From positions 1 through 64,000 of the forward strand of contig CAZTVG010000003.1 of the NCBI GenBank assembly GCA_964617015.1: DNA of 64,000 bases, given 5' to 3'. Shown here piece by piece: positions 36,427 through 44,888 of the stretch (position 1 is the stretch's first letter; the number at the start of each line of letters is the position of its first letter). Under the pieces are notes generated by a model. The model was given only the letters and a program-made list of their open reading frames with translations. It ran no database searches and was not told the origin of the DNA. Both the position numbers and the translations under genes were made by a program. Source of the stretch: ASMP01 sp964617015. GTDB lineage: Archaea > Nanobdellota > Nanobdellia > Pacearchaeales > GW2011-AR1.

Positions 36427-36488
36427 AGGTAACTAAGTTACTAAGTTTATTAGGTTTATCAAGTAACTAGGTAACTATAATTTATAAA
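36427..36488 (-). promoter_or_regulatory. Promoter with repeated GTAACTA sites
   Basis: Upstream of the 50-aa gene the minus strand has a TATA-like TTTATAAATTATA at 36474-36486. Between it and the ATG lie several copies of the 6-7 base element GTTACTA/TAGTTAC in both orientations (GTAACTAAGTTAC and AGTAACTAGGTAACTA on the plus strand). They are spaced about one helical turn or less and are good candidate operators for the ribbon-helix-helix-like protein. Confidence 0.45.
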
Positions 36489-36532
36489 GGTTTCTGCATG
36501 ATATAATTTATCAAGAAATAAGAGTTATTCTA

Positions 36533-37027
36533 TTAAACTTTATCGCCCACTTGTTGACCTACTGGACTACCTACTTGTTCTCCCACTGGCTTTCCCAATC
36601 CTTCTTCTTTTTTGTTCTGGTCAGGGAAAATTTCAGAAAGTTCCTTTTTTCCCTGTTTTAGGACTTTAAGGTTAATCTGGACAATTTCAGGGGAAATAAC
36701 CCTGCCACGGACAGTCCTTCTTAATCTAAGACCTTTTGGCTGGGGATTAGAGGGTTTTTTCTTTCCTTCTTTTCGCGGCCTCTGCCTCATGGCTTTTCCG
36801 TAACCAAGCAAGAGTTTTTTCAGACCAATGCCGGGAACTTCTTTCATTGCTGTAAAACCTGCCCTATCGCTTGCTCCTGCAATCTCGAGTTCATATCCTT
36901 CCATGTCAGGAAGCAAATCCTTTCCATTAATTTTGTCATGGAGCTGTTTTTCGAGAAATTCCTCTGTATCCAGTTCAAGCTTGTAGGTTTTGCCGGATTT
37001 TTCAGAGATATTGATTTTGAAAAGCAT
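36533..37027 (-). CDS. rps6e: Ribosomal protein S6e
   Basis: A 164-residue protein matching S6e: FKINISEKSGKTYKLEL, a GYELEIAGASDRAGFTAMKE core and RRTVRGRVISPEIVQINLKV. The C-terminal 35 residues (GKPVGEQVGSPVGQQVGDKV) are a low-complexity extension with a repeated GxPVGxQVG unit, beyond the usual archaeal length. It is a small-subunit protein next to aIF5B, a normal archaeal neighbourhood for translation genes. Confidence 0.93.
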   Translation of the reverse strand: MLFKINISEKSGKTYKLELDTEEFLEKQLHDKINGKDLLPDMEGYELEIAGASDRAGFTAMKEVPGIGLKKLLLGYGKAMRQRPRKEGKKKPSNPQPKGLRLRRTVRGRVISPEIVQINLKVLKQGKKELSEIFPDQNKKEEGLGKPVGEQVGSPVGQQVGDKV

Positions 37028-37172
37028 GGTAATTAGTGTTTTGAGAGGTTTTTAAAGTTTGTTGGAAAGTTTTTGTTAGTTCAGCTCCAAATACAGTGAT
37101 AATCGTCAATTAGCGACCCCAGTCAGCCTTTTCTCTGCGTTTAATTTCTGCGATTTCTTGGAGAACGTAAGA

Positions 37173-37259
37173 TTTATATATGTATTGTTCTATACAATAT
37201 TGTTAATTGACTCGGTGTGGTCTTCGGACAACGCTGAGTCTTCTTAATATTTTTTATTT
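37173..37259 (+). ncRNA. Candidate short structured RNA
   Basis: A TATA-like TTTATATA lies at 37173-37180. About 30 bases on, 37209-37240 forms a 14-position stem with one mismatch (GACTC/GAGTC at the base) capped by the stable C(TTCG)G tetraloop. T-rich sequence with a TTTTTT run at 37250-37255 follows. Promoter, hairpin and oligo-T in this order on the plus strand, with no plus-strand gene near, suggest a transcript of about 55-60 nt. Expression is not proven. Confidence 0.35.
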
Positions 37260-37790
37260 AATTATCTTAGAAATCATTTTATCAAGAGGTACAGAAAAAT
37301 TACATATCTGCCTCAAAGCTTGTGAAGAACTTGATTTAAAATATGCATTTCCAACCTTTTTTCCTAATCCTTGAATTGTTTCTATTATCGGGGCAAAATC
37401 CTCATCACCACTTACAATAATCGCAATATCATACAAATTATTAACAGCACCCATTATTAAATCACGTATTAATAAGGCATCATCCCCTTTAACAACAAAT
37501 TCAAAACTTCCATCTTTTCTTTTTATTTTCTTTAAATTACATAACACAACATTAAATTTTGGGATTTTTCTTAATATATTTAAAAATTTCTGATGATCCC
37601 AATATTTTTTAGTATTGGTCTTAAAATCTAGAGGGGCAACATAGTAAAAAACATTAACAAGTTTTCTATCTCTTATTAATTCATTAATTAATTTTTGGAA
37701 TTTTACTTTTTTGCCTTTCTTTTTTGTATTATTGTAAAAATTACTCCCATCAATAAAGATTGAAACTCTTTCAATTTTTTTATTTTCCAT
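37254..37790 (-). CDS. NYN-domain (LabA/DUF88-type) protein
   Basis: A 178-residue PIN-like nuclease domain: VSIFIDGSNFYNNTKKK with the first Asp, KGDDALLIRDLIMGAVN with the middle acidic pair, and IIVSGDEDFAPIIETIQGLG with the SGDxDF motif. All acidic metal ligands are present, so RNase activity is likely. It starts 1 base after the aIF5B stop, so the two are co-transcribed and a role in RNA or ribosome turnover is plausible. Confidence 0.85.
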   Translation of the reverse strand: MENKKIERVSIFIDGSNFYNNTKKKGKKVKFQKLINELIRDRKLVNVFYYVAPLDFKTNTKKYWDHQKFLNILRKIPKFNVVLCNLKKIKRKDGSFEFVVKGDDALLIRDLIMGAVNNLYDIAIIVSGDEDFAPIIETIQGLGKKVGNAYFKSSSSQALRQICNFSVPLDKMISKIIK

Positions 37791-37791
37791 T

Positions 37792-39537
37792 TCACACCCC
37801 CCAATCAGCAGTTGTTTTCCTTTTTATCTCAGCTATCTCTTGCAAAAGCTTGATCTCATTGGAAGAAAGCAAATCCTTGTTCTTTTTGAAGTTTCTGAAT
37901 TGCGCCTCTGTTACATCCGAATAAAGGAAATTCACGTTCTTGAGTTTCCGTTCAAAATTAATTCCTGGAATAGAAATTGCCAACTCTGTTCCCTCGGAAG
38001 CTTCTTCTACAGATTTATTTTCCAATTGCATATTCTTTATCTTTCCTATTTTTTCTCCTTTGTCTTCGGTAAGATTCATTCTAGGAATAAGTTTTCCTGC
38101 TTCTATACGAACGCCAAAAATTGCAGGATTTGTATTCTTGAAAACATATTGTCTTAAAATATGGAGTTTTACGAGGGGGGTTAGGCCGAGCATTCTTTTT
38201 TTTTCTATTTCTTTTCTTTTATCAGCACGAAATTCTGTTAAATTCTCTATGAGCTTGTAGATAACATCATCTGTCAGAATCTTAATTTTCTCAGATACCA
38301 TTTCCCTGGCTTCCTCATCCACAGAAATATTAAATCCTGCTATGATGGCATCCAGTTCATTTATTTTAAGATTGGCTTTCGCACTTACAACATCTGATTT
38401 GTTTACAGGACCTATGCCTGCCTTTACAACAGGGATACTGCTTTGTTTTAGCATTAGTAACAGGGCCTCAAGACTTCCCAGGGAATCTGCCTTCGCAATA
38501 ATCCCTTGTTTGCCTGTTTTTATGTTTTCCAAAAGTTCTTTTTTAAAACTTTTTTTAATTTCTTCAAGATTTTCATTATAAATTTGGAAAGGCATGCCTG
38601 GTAAGATTTCCGGCTTTTCAACTGTTTGTATTCTTAATCCAGATGCAGCCGTGACTTTTTCTTTTGGCTTGAATCTGCTGCTTAGTGGCTCTATTTCCTC
38701 AAGCACCCTTATCTTAGTTAAAACAGGATTGCCCTCAAGATTTGCAATAGCTATCTTGTCTTTTTTGGAAAGCTCTCCGTCATACAGGATTGATTCAAGA
38801 TAATAACAGTCTTTTTCTTTCTTTATTTCAAGAATAACTCCTTTAGCTTCTTTTCCAAGAGTTAGTTTATTTTCAAGATATTTCTGACTCAAGCCACAAA
38901 GAATCATTATTAATTCAGGAATTCCCTCCCCTGTTTTTGCAGAGCAGGGCACAAGAGCTATTTTTTTGGTGAAGTCAGAAATTTTATAATACAAATCAGC
39001 TTCAAATCCATAACTGTGAAGAGAGCCAATCAGAGTCATGTATTTTTCATCGAAATTCTGTTTTACATTTGTTGGTTGAGTTTCTATGCTTTTAATTAAA
39101 TCTTCATCTTGTTTTTTCCAGCCAGATATGTTGTCTATCTTATTCAGCGCTATTATGAAAGGTGTTTTGTTGTGTTTCAGAATCTGGATTACCTCTGCTG
39201 TCTGGGGCTTAATTCCATCATTTATATCAATAACGAGAATAGCAAGGTCAGCAAGACTTCCGCCCCGCTTTCTTAGATTCGTGAATGCAGCGTGCCCTGG
39301 CGTATCTATGAAAAGAAATCCGGGAATATTAAGCCTGATTCCGCTCTTGTCAATCAAGGAACATGCTTTCTTCAGGCTTTCCATCGGATAAAGAGTGAAT
39401 GAAATCTTTTGTGTTATTCCTCCTGCCTCGCCCTTCTGAACATAGCTCTGCCTAAATTTATCCAAGATGCTCGTTTTCCCGTGATCCACGTGTCCGCAAA
39501 CAGTCACAATTGGCTGTCTTATTTTTCCTGCTGCCAT
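37792..39537 (-). CDS. infB: Translation initiation factor aIF5B
   Basis: A 581-residue GTPase that promotes subunit joining. G1 GHVDHGKTS, EAGGITQKIS (switch I), G3 DTPGHAAFTNLRKRGG, G4 ALNKIDN, then beta-barrel II and the IF2/eIF5B domains III-IV (KADSLGSLEALLLMLK, AIIAGFNISVDEEA, VFKNTNPAIFGVRIEAGKL). No N-terminal extension, as usual in archaea. The start MAAGKIRQPIVTVCGH fits the family. Confidence 0.95.
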   Translation of the reverse strand: MAAGKIRQPIVTVCGHVDHGKTSILDKFRQSYVQKGEAGGITQKISFTLYPMESLKKACSLIDKSGIRLNIPGFLFIDTPGHAAFTNLRKRGGSLADLAILVIDINDGIKPQTAEVIQILKHNKTPFIIALNKIDNISGWKKQDEDLIKSIETQPTNVKQNFDEKYMTLIGSLHSYGFEADLYYKISDFTKKIALVPCSAKTGEGIPELIMILCGLSQKYLENKLTLGKEAKGVILEIKKEKDCYYLESILYDGELSKKDKIAIANLEGNPVLTKIRVLEEIEPLSSRFKPKEKVTAASGLRIQTVEKPEILPGMPFQIYNENLEEIKKSFKKELLENIKTGKQGIIAKADSLGSLEALLLMLKQSSIPVVKAGIGPVNKSDVVSAKANLKINELDAIIAGFNISVDEEAREMVSEKIKILTDDVIYKLIENLTEFRADKRKEIEKKRMLGLTPLVKLHILRQYVFKNTNPAIFGVRIEAGKLIPRMNLTEDKGEKIGKIKNMQLENKSVEEASEGTELAISIPGINFERKLKNVNFLYSDVTEAQFRNFKKNKDLLSSNEIKLLQEIAEIKRKTTADWGV

Positions 39538-39694
39538 GATATATTTTTGAGAATAAGTTTGTTTTTAAAGGTTAATATTGATTAATAAAGGAATTGAGGA
39601 ATGTAACCACAGAGAAATTGTGTTTTCAGAAATCTTTAAATAGATTGCATAATTAAACTAAAATATCGCGGCCATTCGCTGCGCTCAAAGCAAT

Positions 39695-40717
39695 ATGACA
39701 CATTTTCTATTGATGTTACTCTTGGGTTATCTCATCGGCTCTATCTCGCTGGGATACTTTTTTGGACGAGTTATTAAGGGAATTGATATCCGAAAATTTG
39801 GCAATCACAACACTGGCGCAACAAATACCTATAATATTGTGGGGCCTGTTTTTGGAATTATTGCTGGGAGCTTTGATTTTTTCAAAAGCGCCTTTGTTTA
39901 TTATTTGGGTGTGACTGGTGTTTTTGGCGCTGCATTAGACCCTGATATTGCCATTCTTGCCGGTCTTGCTGTTGTTGCCGGTCATATTGCGCCTTTTTAT
40001 CTTAGATTTAGGGGAGGTATTGGTGTTGCATCGCTTTTTGGTTTAAGTGCAATAGTGCTTCTATTTACCCAATCCATATTTTCCCTAGTGCTTATAGCCG
40101 GGTCAGTCACGTATGCCATTGTTGTTTCCAAGCGTATTACTTTTGAAGCACCATTCCGTAAATTCCTAAAGCTTGTTGGTCTTGTGTTTCCTCTGGGTTT
40201 GATTTGGTTTTCACAAGGTAATCTTCTTTGGCTTGCTGGCATACTCCTTACAGCATCGTTCCTTTTTGATGTTATAAGATTTTTAAGCCAGCGTATTAAC
40301 TTAAGGTATTTGAATATAGGCATTCTTGCAAAACAAAAAGAGAATAGGCGCCTCTCTGGCTATACTCTTTTCCTTGTAAGCGCATTCCTCATTATCTGGC
40401 TTTTTCCAAAAGAAATTGCTGTTGTAGCACTTACTTTTTTCATTCTCGGAGATTTTCTTGCACCCATAGGCAGCCGCGCATTTCTGCCAATCCCTTTGAT
40501 TCGCGATAAGACTATTGGCGGTGCAATAATTGTATTTGCCATTTCTTTTATTGCAGGGATTTTTCTTCAGTCACTTACTCCGCTTATATTGTCCTTGAGT
40601 ATGATACTCTTTGCAGCATCTCTGGCAGCTATTTTTGACCAATTTTCTTTTGTAGATGATAATATCTTTGTACCTATTGGCATCGCTGTAGGACTCATGA
40701 TATTTACATTTATATAA
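39695..40717 (+). CDS. PlsY-like glycerol-3-phosphate acyltransferase fused to a membrane domain
   Basis: A 340-residue polytopic membrane protein. Residues 1-200 match PlsY: GYLIGSISLGYFFGR, IRKFGNHNTGATNTYNIVG (the acyl-phosphate and glycerol-phosphate loop) and HIAPFYLRFRGGIGVAS. From about 200 a second set of spans (FLVSAFLIIWLFPKEIAVVA, FFILGDFLAPIGSRAF, RDKTIGGAIIVFAISFIAGI) resembles the dolichol kinase/CDP-alcohol cytidylyltransferase class. PlsY makes lysophosphatidate from acyl phosphate, a bacterial lipid step. A TATA box (CTTTAAATAG) is at 39633-39642. Confidence 0.75.
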   Translation: MTHFLLMLLLGYLIGSISLGYFFGRVIKGIDIRKFGNHNTGATNTYNIVGPVFGIIAGSFDFFKSAFVYYLGVTGVFGAALDPDIAILAGLAVVAGHIAPFYLRFRGGIGVASLFGLSAIVLLFTQSIFSLVLIAGSVTYAIVVSKRITFEAPFRKFLKLVGLVFPLGLIWFSQGNLLWLAGILLTASFLFDVIRFLSQRINLRYLNIGILAKQKENRRLSGYTLFLVSAFLIIWLFPKEIAVVALTFFILGDFLAPIGSRAFLPIPLIRDKTIGGAIIVFAISFIAGIFLQSLTPLILSLSMILFAASLAAIFDQFSFVDDNIFVPIGIAVGLMIFTFI

Positions 40718-41111
40718 TATTTATATTTCAAAAGGAAAACTATTTTTATCACCAATATAACCTAAAATCCTGGGACGCCTACAACCAAAAGGAGAGACTG
40801 ATGCCTGGGTATTTTATTTTTTAAGTTTCTGAAAGCGTGTTCTAGGTTTAATGATAATTTAAATCTTCAAGAAAAAAGTCAAGAATAAATATGTCTTTAA
40901 AACAAGTTTAAAAGTCAAGAGGAGACGTCCGAAGCCAGCAAGCAAAATCCGAAGATCTGCTCAACTGATTGTTCCGCCTCTCTCAACTGAATTTACCAGG
41001 GATTTAAAGTATTTAAGGTTTTCGGAATACTTGCAGATTATAAAGAAATATGGTGTTGCACGAGAAGCATCTGTCTAAAAATAGGTGACTTATAAGTCTT
41101 GGAATCACATA
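40718..41111 (+). other. Gene-poor interval with a possible gene remnant
   Basis: No convincing intact gene. From about 40876 to the TAA at 41076-41078 a frame without a usable start encodes KRRRPKPASKIRRSAQLIVP, PLSTEFTRDLKYLRFSEY and LQIIKKYGVAREASV, which reads like protein and may be the end of a decayed gene. Upstream (40760-40830) are only a short repeated CCTGGG element and T-rich sequence. Confidence 0.35.
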
Positions 41112-41112
41112 A

Positions 41113-41123
41113 ATCTTTATATT
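41113..41123 (+). promoter_or_regulatory. TATA box of the 41145 gene
   Basis: CTTTATATT is centred about 26 bases before the ATG at 41145. This spacing predicts a leaderless mRNA and decides the start over the upstream GTG at 41085. Confidence 0.45.
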
Positions 41124-41144
41124 CTAATAATTACAACTATCTCA

Positions 41145-41531
41145 ATGACTACAAGTTTATATCCTCCAATGGCTCTTGATGATCCTCGAATTTCTCATTT
41201 GGAAATCTTGGGAGAAAATCGAGAAGAATCTATAAGAAATCTAAAAAAAAGATTGGGGATTGAAGGTCTTGGATTTTTAGATCTAGCAGAAATAACTGAT
41301 TCACATGTTAATAGAGATGGTGGGCTAGCTAATAAATATATTGCGTATGTTGGTGGCATAAGTGGAAGAAGAGATGAGCCAGAGCAATGGGATCCTAGTG
41401 ATGATATTTACAGTATATTAACTTTTTATAGTATACAACAAAGTAAAAGGGGCGTATGGACCCTTTGGGATGATCAATTGATTCAAACAAATAGGCTCAA
41501 GCATATAGTTGATTATAGAAAACTCATTTAA
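41145..41531 (+). CDS. Hypothetical protein (128 aa)
   Basis: Not recognised. It starts MTTSLYPPMALDDPRISHLE and has a helix ENREESIRNLKKRLGI, then IEGLGFLDLAEITDSHVNRD and a C-terminal region with YSILTFYSIQQSKRGVWTLW. No membrane or metal motif. The stop falls within the 55 bases repeated across the assembly gap, converging on the PC4-like gene. Confidence 0.6.
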   Translation: MTTSLYPPMALDDPRISHLEILGENREESIRNLKKRLGIEGLGFLDLAEITDSHVNRDGGLANKYIAYVGGISGRRDEPEQWDPSDDIYSILTFYSIQQSKRGVWTLWDDQLIQTNRLKHIVDYRKLI

Positions 41532-41582
41532 TAATCAGGCATATCCTCTTCTGTTTCTTTGAGGGTTTTTTGCTCTTTTGGA

Positions 41583-41682
41583 NNNNNNNNNNNNNNNNNN
41601 NNNNNNNNNNNNNNNNNNNNNNNNNNNNNNNNNNNNNNNNNNNNNNNNNNNNNNNNNNNNNNNNNNNNNNNNNNNNNNNNNN
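41583..41682. other. Assembly gap of 100 N
   Basis: Exactly 100 undetermined bases. The 55 bases before it (41528-41582) are identical to the 55 after it (41683-41737). An overlap of this size is what two de Bruijn contig ends with k=55 share, so the gap is a placeholder and the two sides probably join directly with the duplicate removed. Confidence 0.9.
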
Positions 41683-41979
41683 TTAATAATCAGGCATATC
41701 CTCTTCTGTTTCTTTGAGGGTTTTTTGCTCTTTTGGAACTTCTTCCTGATTGGTTTCCTCTGTTTCAGCCATATCTTCTTCAGATATTGAATTAAGCATT
41801 TCTTTGAACTTTTTGAAGTCTGCTGCAGGGATTCTTACTCCTGATTTTGTGAAGCCGGTGTATCTCTCACCTGTAACGAATTCTCTTATTGTAAGTCCTT
41901 TTTTTCCTCCAAAGTCATCCACCCTTATGACTACATCTGTAAAATCATTTTTCCTTATTTTTCCTATGTCTTTTTCCAT
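41683..41979 (-). CDS. PC4/p15-like transcription coactivator domain protein
   Basis: A 98-residue protein whose first 65 residues fit the PC4 ssDNA-binding fold: FTDVVIRVDDFGGKKGLTIR, EFVTGERYTGFTKSGVRIPA and DFKKFKEML. The rest is a Glu/Thr-rich acidic tail. PC4 domains bind single-stranded DNA and act in transcription or repair. The 3' end lies in the duplicated gap flank, but the stop is intact there. Confidence 0.8.
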   Translation of the reverse strand: MEKDIGKIRKNDFTDVVIRVDDFGGKKGLTIREFVTGERYTGFTKSGVRIPAADFKKFKEMLNSISEEDMAETEETNQEEVPKEQKTLKETEEDMPDY

Positions 41980-42034
41980 TTTAAAATTATGAAATATGGT
42001 TATATAAATTTTATGAATTCAAATTCAAGAACGT

Positions 42035-42457
42035 TCAGGCTAACAGATTAAACAAAACATTGTTTAAAGAATATTTTCCAGGTCCAAACGTTATTATCAC
42101 CAATGAAAGAGCCAGTAAAATAAGGTTATAGGACCAGTCTGTAAATGGCTTGTCTGTTTTTGTTGTTTTCCAGATAATGCCTATAATCATCTGAAATCCA
42201 AACAAGGCTGCAAAAATTCCCGCATATACTCCGAGTATAATCAAGATTCCTCCAAATAAATCTATCATCATTACAATAAAACCCCAGAAAGCACCTGGCT
42301 TGAAGCCTATTTTGTCAAGAAATTTTGCATTGGCTTTTAAGTCTTTTATTTTAAGTGTTCCGTAATAAACCATTACAGTCCCGAGGATAATCCTTACTGC
42401 AAGCAGGGTTAAATCTTCTGTTCCAGATAAAGGGACAAATCCAGAGACCATTTTCAT
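42035..42457 (-). CDS. DoxX family membrane protein
   Basis: A 140-residue protein with four membrane spans: LLAVRIILGTVMVYYGTLKI, GAFWGFIVMMIDLFGGILII, GVYAGIFAALFGFQMIIGII and YNLILLALSLVIITFGPGKY. The GxxKI after span 1 and the GPGKYSLN end are DoxX/DoxD hallmarks. Family members are linked to quinone or thiosulfate redox and oxidative stress; the exact role is unknown. A TATA-like CTTTAAATAATT lies upstream; an ATG at 42451 is an alternative start. Confidence 0.8.
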   Translation of the reverse strand: MKMVSGFVPLSGTEDLTLLAVRIILGTVMVYYGTLKIKDLKANAKFLDKIGFKPGAFWGFIVMMIDLFGGILIILGVYAGIFAALFGFQMIIGIIWKTTKTDKPFTDWSYNLILLALSLVIITFGPGKYSLNNVLFNLLA

Positions 42458-42488
42458 TACAAAATTTGTAATTATTTAAAGGTTTTTG

Positions 42489-43013
42489 TTAATTTTCTGT
42501 TGCTACAAGAGTCTCTAATTTTCCAAGGTATTGTCCTATGTTGTCTTCATGGGCTTGAATCACCTTACCATATTCTTCTACAGAAGCACAATGCCATTTC
42601 ACAAATTCCACAATTCTACTGAAGCCAGTTTTTATTGTGGCTTCCTTATTTGGTGTTAATGCATATAAGTTTTCTTCTGATGATTCTTTAAAATCAATGC
42701 CATTATAATTTAAATTCATTCCAAGTATTTTATCTATACCAAATCTTCTTTCTGCAACTTCCCTCATTTTTGAATACCAAGTTTTTTTATTCTCTTCCGT
42801 CAAAAATTCTGGTTCTATAGAATCAAATTTTATATTCACACCCACAAATCCGTTGAAATATTCTTCTCCACTTATTTGGAATGGCTCTCTTATGATCAAT
42901 GTTGCAATTAATTTAGCACCATTTAACTTTTTGTTAATTTTTCCTGCTAAATTCTGAACCCATCCTTCCAATTCTTCTGCTTTATCTGCAGTTTGGGTTA
43001 AGTATCTCCCCAT
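42489..43013 (-). CDS. Hypothetical protein (174 aa)
   Basis: Not recognised. It is soluble and charged. An alpha/beta N-terminal part (LNGAKLIATLIIREPFQISG, FNGFVGVNIKFDSIEPEFL) is followed by helices (KTWYSKMREVAERRFGIDKI, RIVEFVKWHCASVEEYGKVI). No catalytic motif is evident. It may be a single gene unit, as a TATA-like region lies upstream. Confidence 0.6.
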   Translation of the reverse strand: MGRYLTQTADKAEELEGWVQNLAGKINKKLNGAKLIATLIIREPFQISGEEYFNGFVGVNIKFDSIEPEFLTEENKKTWYSKMREVAERRFGIDKILGMNLNYNGIDFKESSEENLYALTPNKEATIKTGFSRIVEFVKWHCASVEEYGKVIQAHEDNIGQYLGKLETLVATEN

Positions 43014-43102
43014 ATTTTTGAGATAGATATTAGGTATTTAAATATTATTGTAATTTAAGATATTTTTGATACGCCCAGACTAAGAATCAAACTTGGAATG
43101 GA

Positions 43103-43185
43103 CGCCGGCGCTAGGATTCGAACCTAGATGTCTTTTCAGACACTCGTTTTCGAGACGAGCCCTTTAACCGTTCAGGCACGCCGGC
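43103..43185 (-). tRNA. tRNA-Ser (CGA)
   Basis: On the minus strand GCCGGCG pairs with CGCCGGC (acceptor), the anticodon arm is CTCGT/ACGAG with loop CTCGAAA (anticodon CGA, reading UCG), the T arm is CTAGG-TTCGAAT-CCTAG, and a long class II variable arm (TGTCT/AGACA) is present as expected for serine. Discriminator G; no CCA is encoded. No intron is seen. Confidence 0.95.
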
Positions 43186-43291
43186 ATGTTTTCTAACATT
43201 ATGGGATTCTGGCTTAAACCAAGAATATTCTTTATTTTTAAATTGTTTTGTTTTTAATTAAATTTTTATAAGATAAAATCCTTTCATAACG

Positions 43292-43897
43292 ATGGACAAT
43301 AAGATTAAGAGTTTTGTTCTTACACTGATTGGGACGATATATATTACATTAGGGATTTTAGCGTTTTATAATGCTATAAGGTATTCAGAAACAGCGGGAA
43401 TTCTCTGGTTTTCTTATATAGCTTTTTTTCTGATTGGCTTGGGAATTATAACTAGAAATTCTTATTTGATAGCCAGTCAAATAAATATCATATTAATTGC
43501 ATACATCTTCTGGAACATCGATTTCTTCTATATTTTAATAACATCCAATAGCTTATGGGGGATTACAAATTATTTCTTTTCTCCAAGACCCACACTGTCT
43601 CAGCTAATCACACTCCAACATATTTTTACGATACCAGTTTCGCTTTTTTCTATTTATCTTATTAAATTAAAAAGAAGAGATTTCTGGAAATTTAGCTTAG
43701 CGCAAATAACAATTTTCTTTTTTATAATCAGAATAATAGGGAGTGGGGAAGAAAACATAAACTGTGTATTTGAAAATTGCCTTCCTCTTGGGATTCCATT
43801 TGTTCCATATCCTATAGTTTGGTTTTTGGCTTATATAATAATGATATTTCTTACTACTTTGTTGTTGACTAAAACTAAAATATTTTTGGAAAAATAG
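43292..43897 (+). CDS. Polytopic membrane protein, unknown (201 aa)
   Basis: About six hydrophobic spans (VLTLIGTIYITLGILAFYNA, LWFSYIAFFLIGLGIITRNS, INIILIAYIFWNIDFFYILI, FTIPVSLFSIYLIKL, ITIFFFIIRIIG, IVWFLAYIIMIFLTTLLLTK). Two Cys (INCVFENCLPLG) sit in the last extracytoplasmic loop and may pair. No family recognised. Confidence 0.6.
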   Translation: MDNKIKSFVLTLIGTIYITLGILAFYNAIRYSETAGILWFSYIAFFLIGLGIITRNSYLIASQINIILIAYIFWNIDFFYILITSNSLWGITNYFFSPRPTLSQLITLQHIFTIPVSLFSIYLIKLKRRDFWKFSLAQITIFFFIIRIIGSGEENINCVFENCLPLGIPFVPYPIVWFLAYIIMIFLTTLLLTKTKIFLEK

Positions 43898-43931
43898 ATA
43901 GTTTTATAAAAAAACACTTTTTAAACTGATT

Positions 43932-44537
43932 ATGCCGCATGAATTACCTGAGCTGGGCTATGAGTATGATTCTCTGGAGCCTTTCATAGACGCGAGAACA
44001 ATGGAAATCCATCATACAAAGCATCATCAGGGATATGTTGATAAACTGAATAAAGCCCTGGAAGCCACAGGTTTGGAAGACAAACCTGTGAAAGATTTGC
44101 TGAAAGATATTAATAATCTGCCTCAGGACAAAAAACAAGCAATCATCAACAATGGAGGAGGTCATGCAAACCATAGTTTTTTCTGGAAAATTTTGAAAAA
44201 AGGCACAAAGCCAAGCAAAGAAATACTTCAGGCTATAGAAAAGAAGTTTGATGGCATTGATTCTTTCAAGGAAAAATTCAAGGAAGCTGCAACAACCTTG
44301 TTCGGAAGCGGGTGGTGTTGGTTAGTGTTAAATGAAAAAAAAGAACTCGAGATTCTTCAAACCAAGAATCAGGGTTCACCCCTGTCTGAAAACAAAATCC
44401 CAGTGCTTGGACTTGATGTCTGGGAGCACGCTTATTACCTGAAATATCAGAACAAAAGGCCCGAGTATGTTGATGCTTTCTTTAATGTAATCAACTGGGA
44501 ACAGGTAAACGAAAACTTTTCGAAAGTTACAAGATAG
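43932..44537 (+). CDS. sodA: Superoxide dismutase (Mn/Fe)
   Basis: A 201-residue enzyme converting superoxide to oxygen and peroxide. Metal ligands are visible: His in EIHHTKHHQGYV, His in GGGHANHSFFW, and Asp/His in LDVWEHAYYLKYQNKRPEYV. FGSGWCWLVL follows the usual pattern, with Cys in a position that is often Ala or Gly. NNGGGHANHS suits Mn or cambialistic enzymes. It shows oxygen exposure. TATA-like TTTTATAAAAA is just upstream. Confidence 0.95.
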   Translation: MPHELPELGYEYDSLEPFIDARTMEIHHTKHHQGYVDKLNKALEATGLEDKPVKDLLKDINNLPQDKKQAIINNGGGHANHSFFWKILKKGTKPSKEILQAIEKKFDGIDSFKEKFKEAATTLFGSGWCWLVLNEKKELEILQTKNQGSPLSENKIPVLGLDVWEHAYYLKYQNKRPEYVDAFFNVINWEQVNENFSKVTR

Positions 44538-44648
44538 TTTGTTTTTTCAGCAAGATAATTTAATTGTTCGGTTTATATCAGTTTAATTCCAGAATATGAT
44601 TTTAACCTAAATCCATAATATTTTAAACTTCAATCAATTTCTATTAAA

Positions 44649-44888
44649 ATGGAAGCCCATCAAATAACAAAGGAAACTCTGATCAATGAGCTGATTGAAA
44701 AGCATCCCAACATAGCAGAGATTTTAATGTCTTACGGGCTTCATTGTGCAGGATGTCATTTTTCTGAATTTGACACTCTGGAGACAGGAGCCGAGATTCA
44801 CGGGCTTGGAAATGAGGATATAGAGATGATGCTGAAGGATGTAAACGAAATTATAAATGAAAATGACAAGCCAAACATTAAAAATTAA
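44649..44888 (+). CDS. DUF1858 protein with CxxC
   Basis: A 79-residue protein with the DUF1858 core: TLINELIEKHPNIAEILMSY then GLHCAGCHFSEFDTLETGA. The CAGC pair is the redox or Fe-S-handling motif of the family, which is often linked to hybrid-cluster and SUF genes. It heads the SUF cluster and overlaps sufB by 32 bases, so an electron or sulfur transfer role in Fe-S assembly is plausible. Confidence 0.8.
   Translation: MEAHQITKETLINELIEKHPNIAEILMSYGLHCAGCHFSEFDTLETGAEIHGLGNEDIEMMLKDVNEIINENDKPNIKN

Noticed and set aside
37209..37240. Hairpin as a terminator for the aIF5B-NYN operon
   Set aside because: On the minus strand no T run follows the stem; the T run lies on the plus-strand side.
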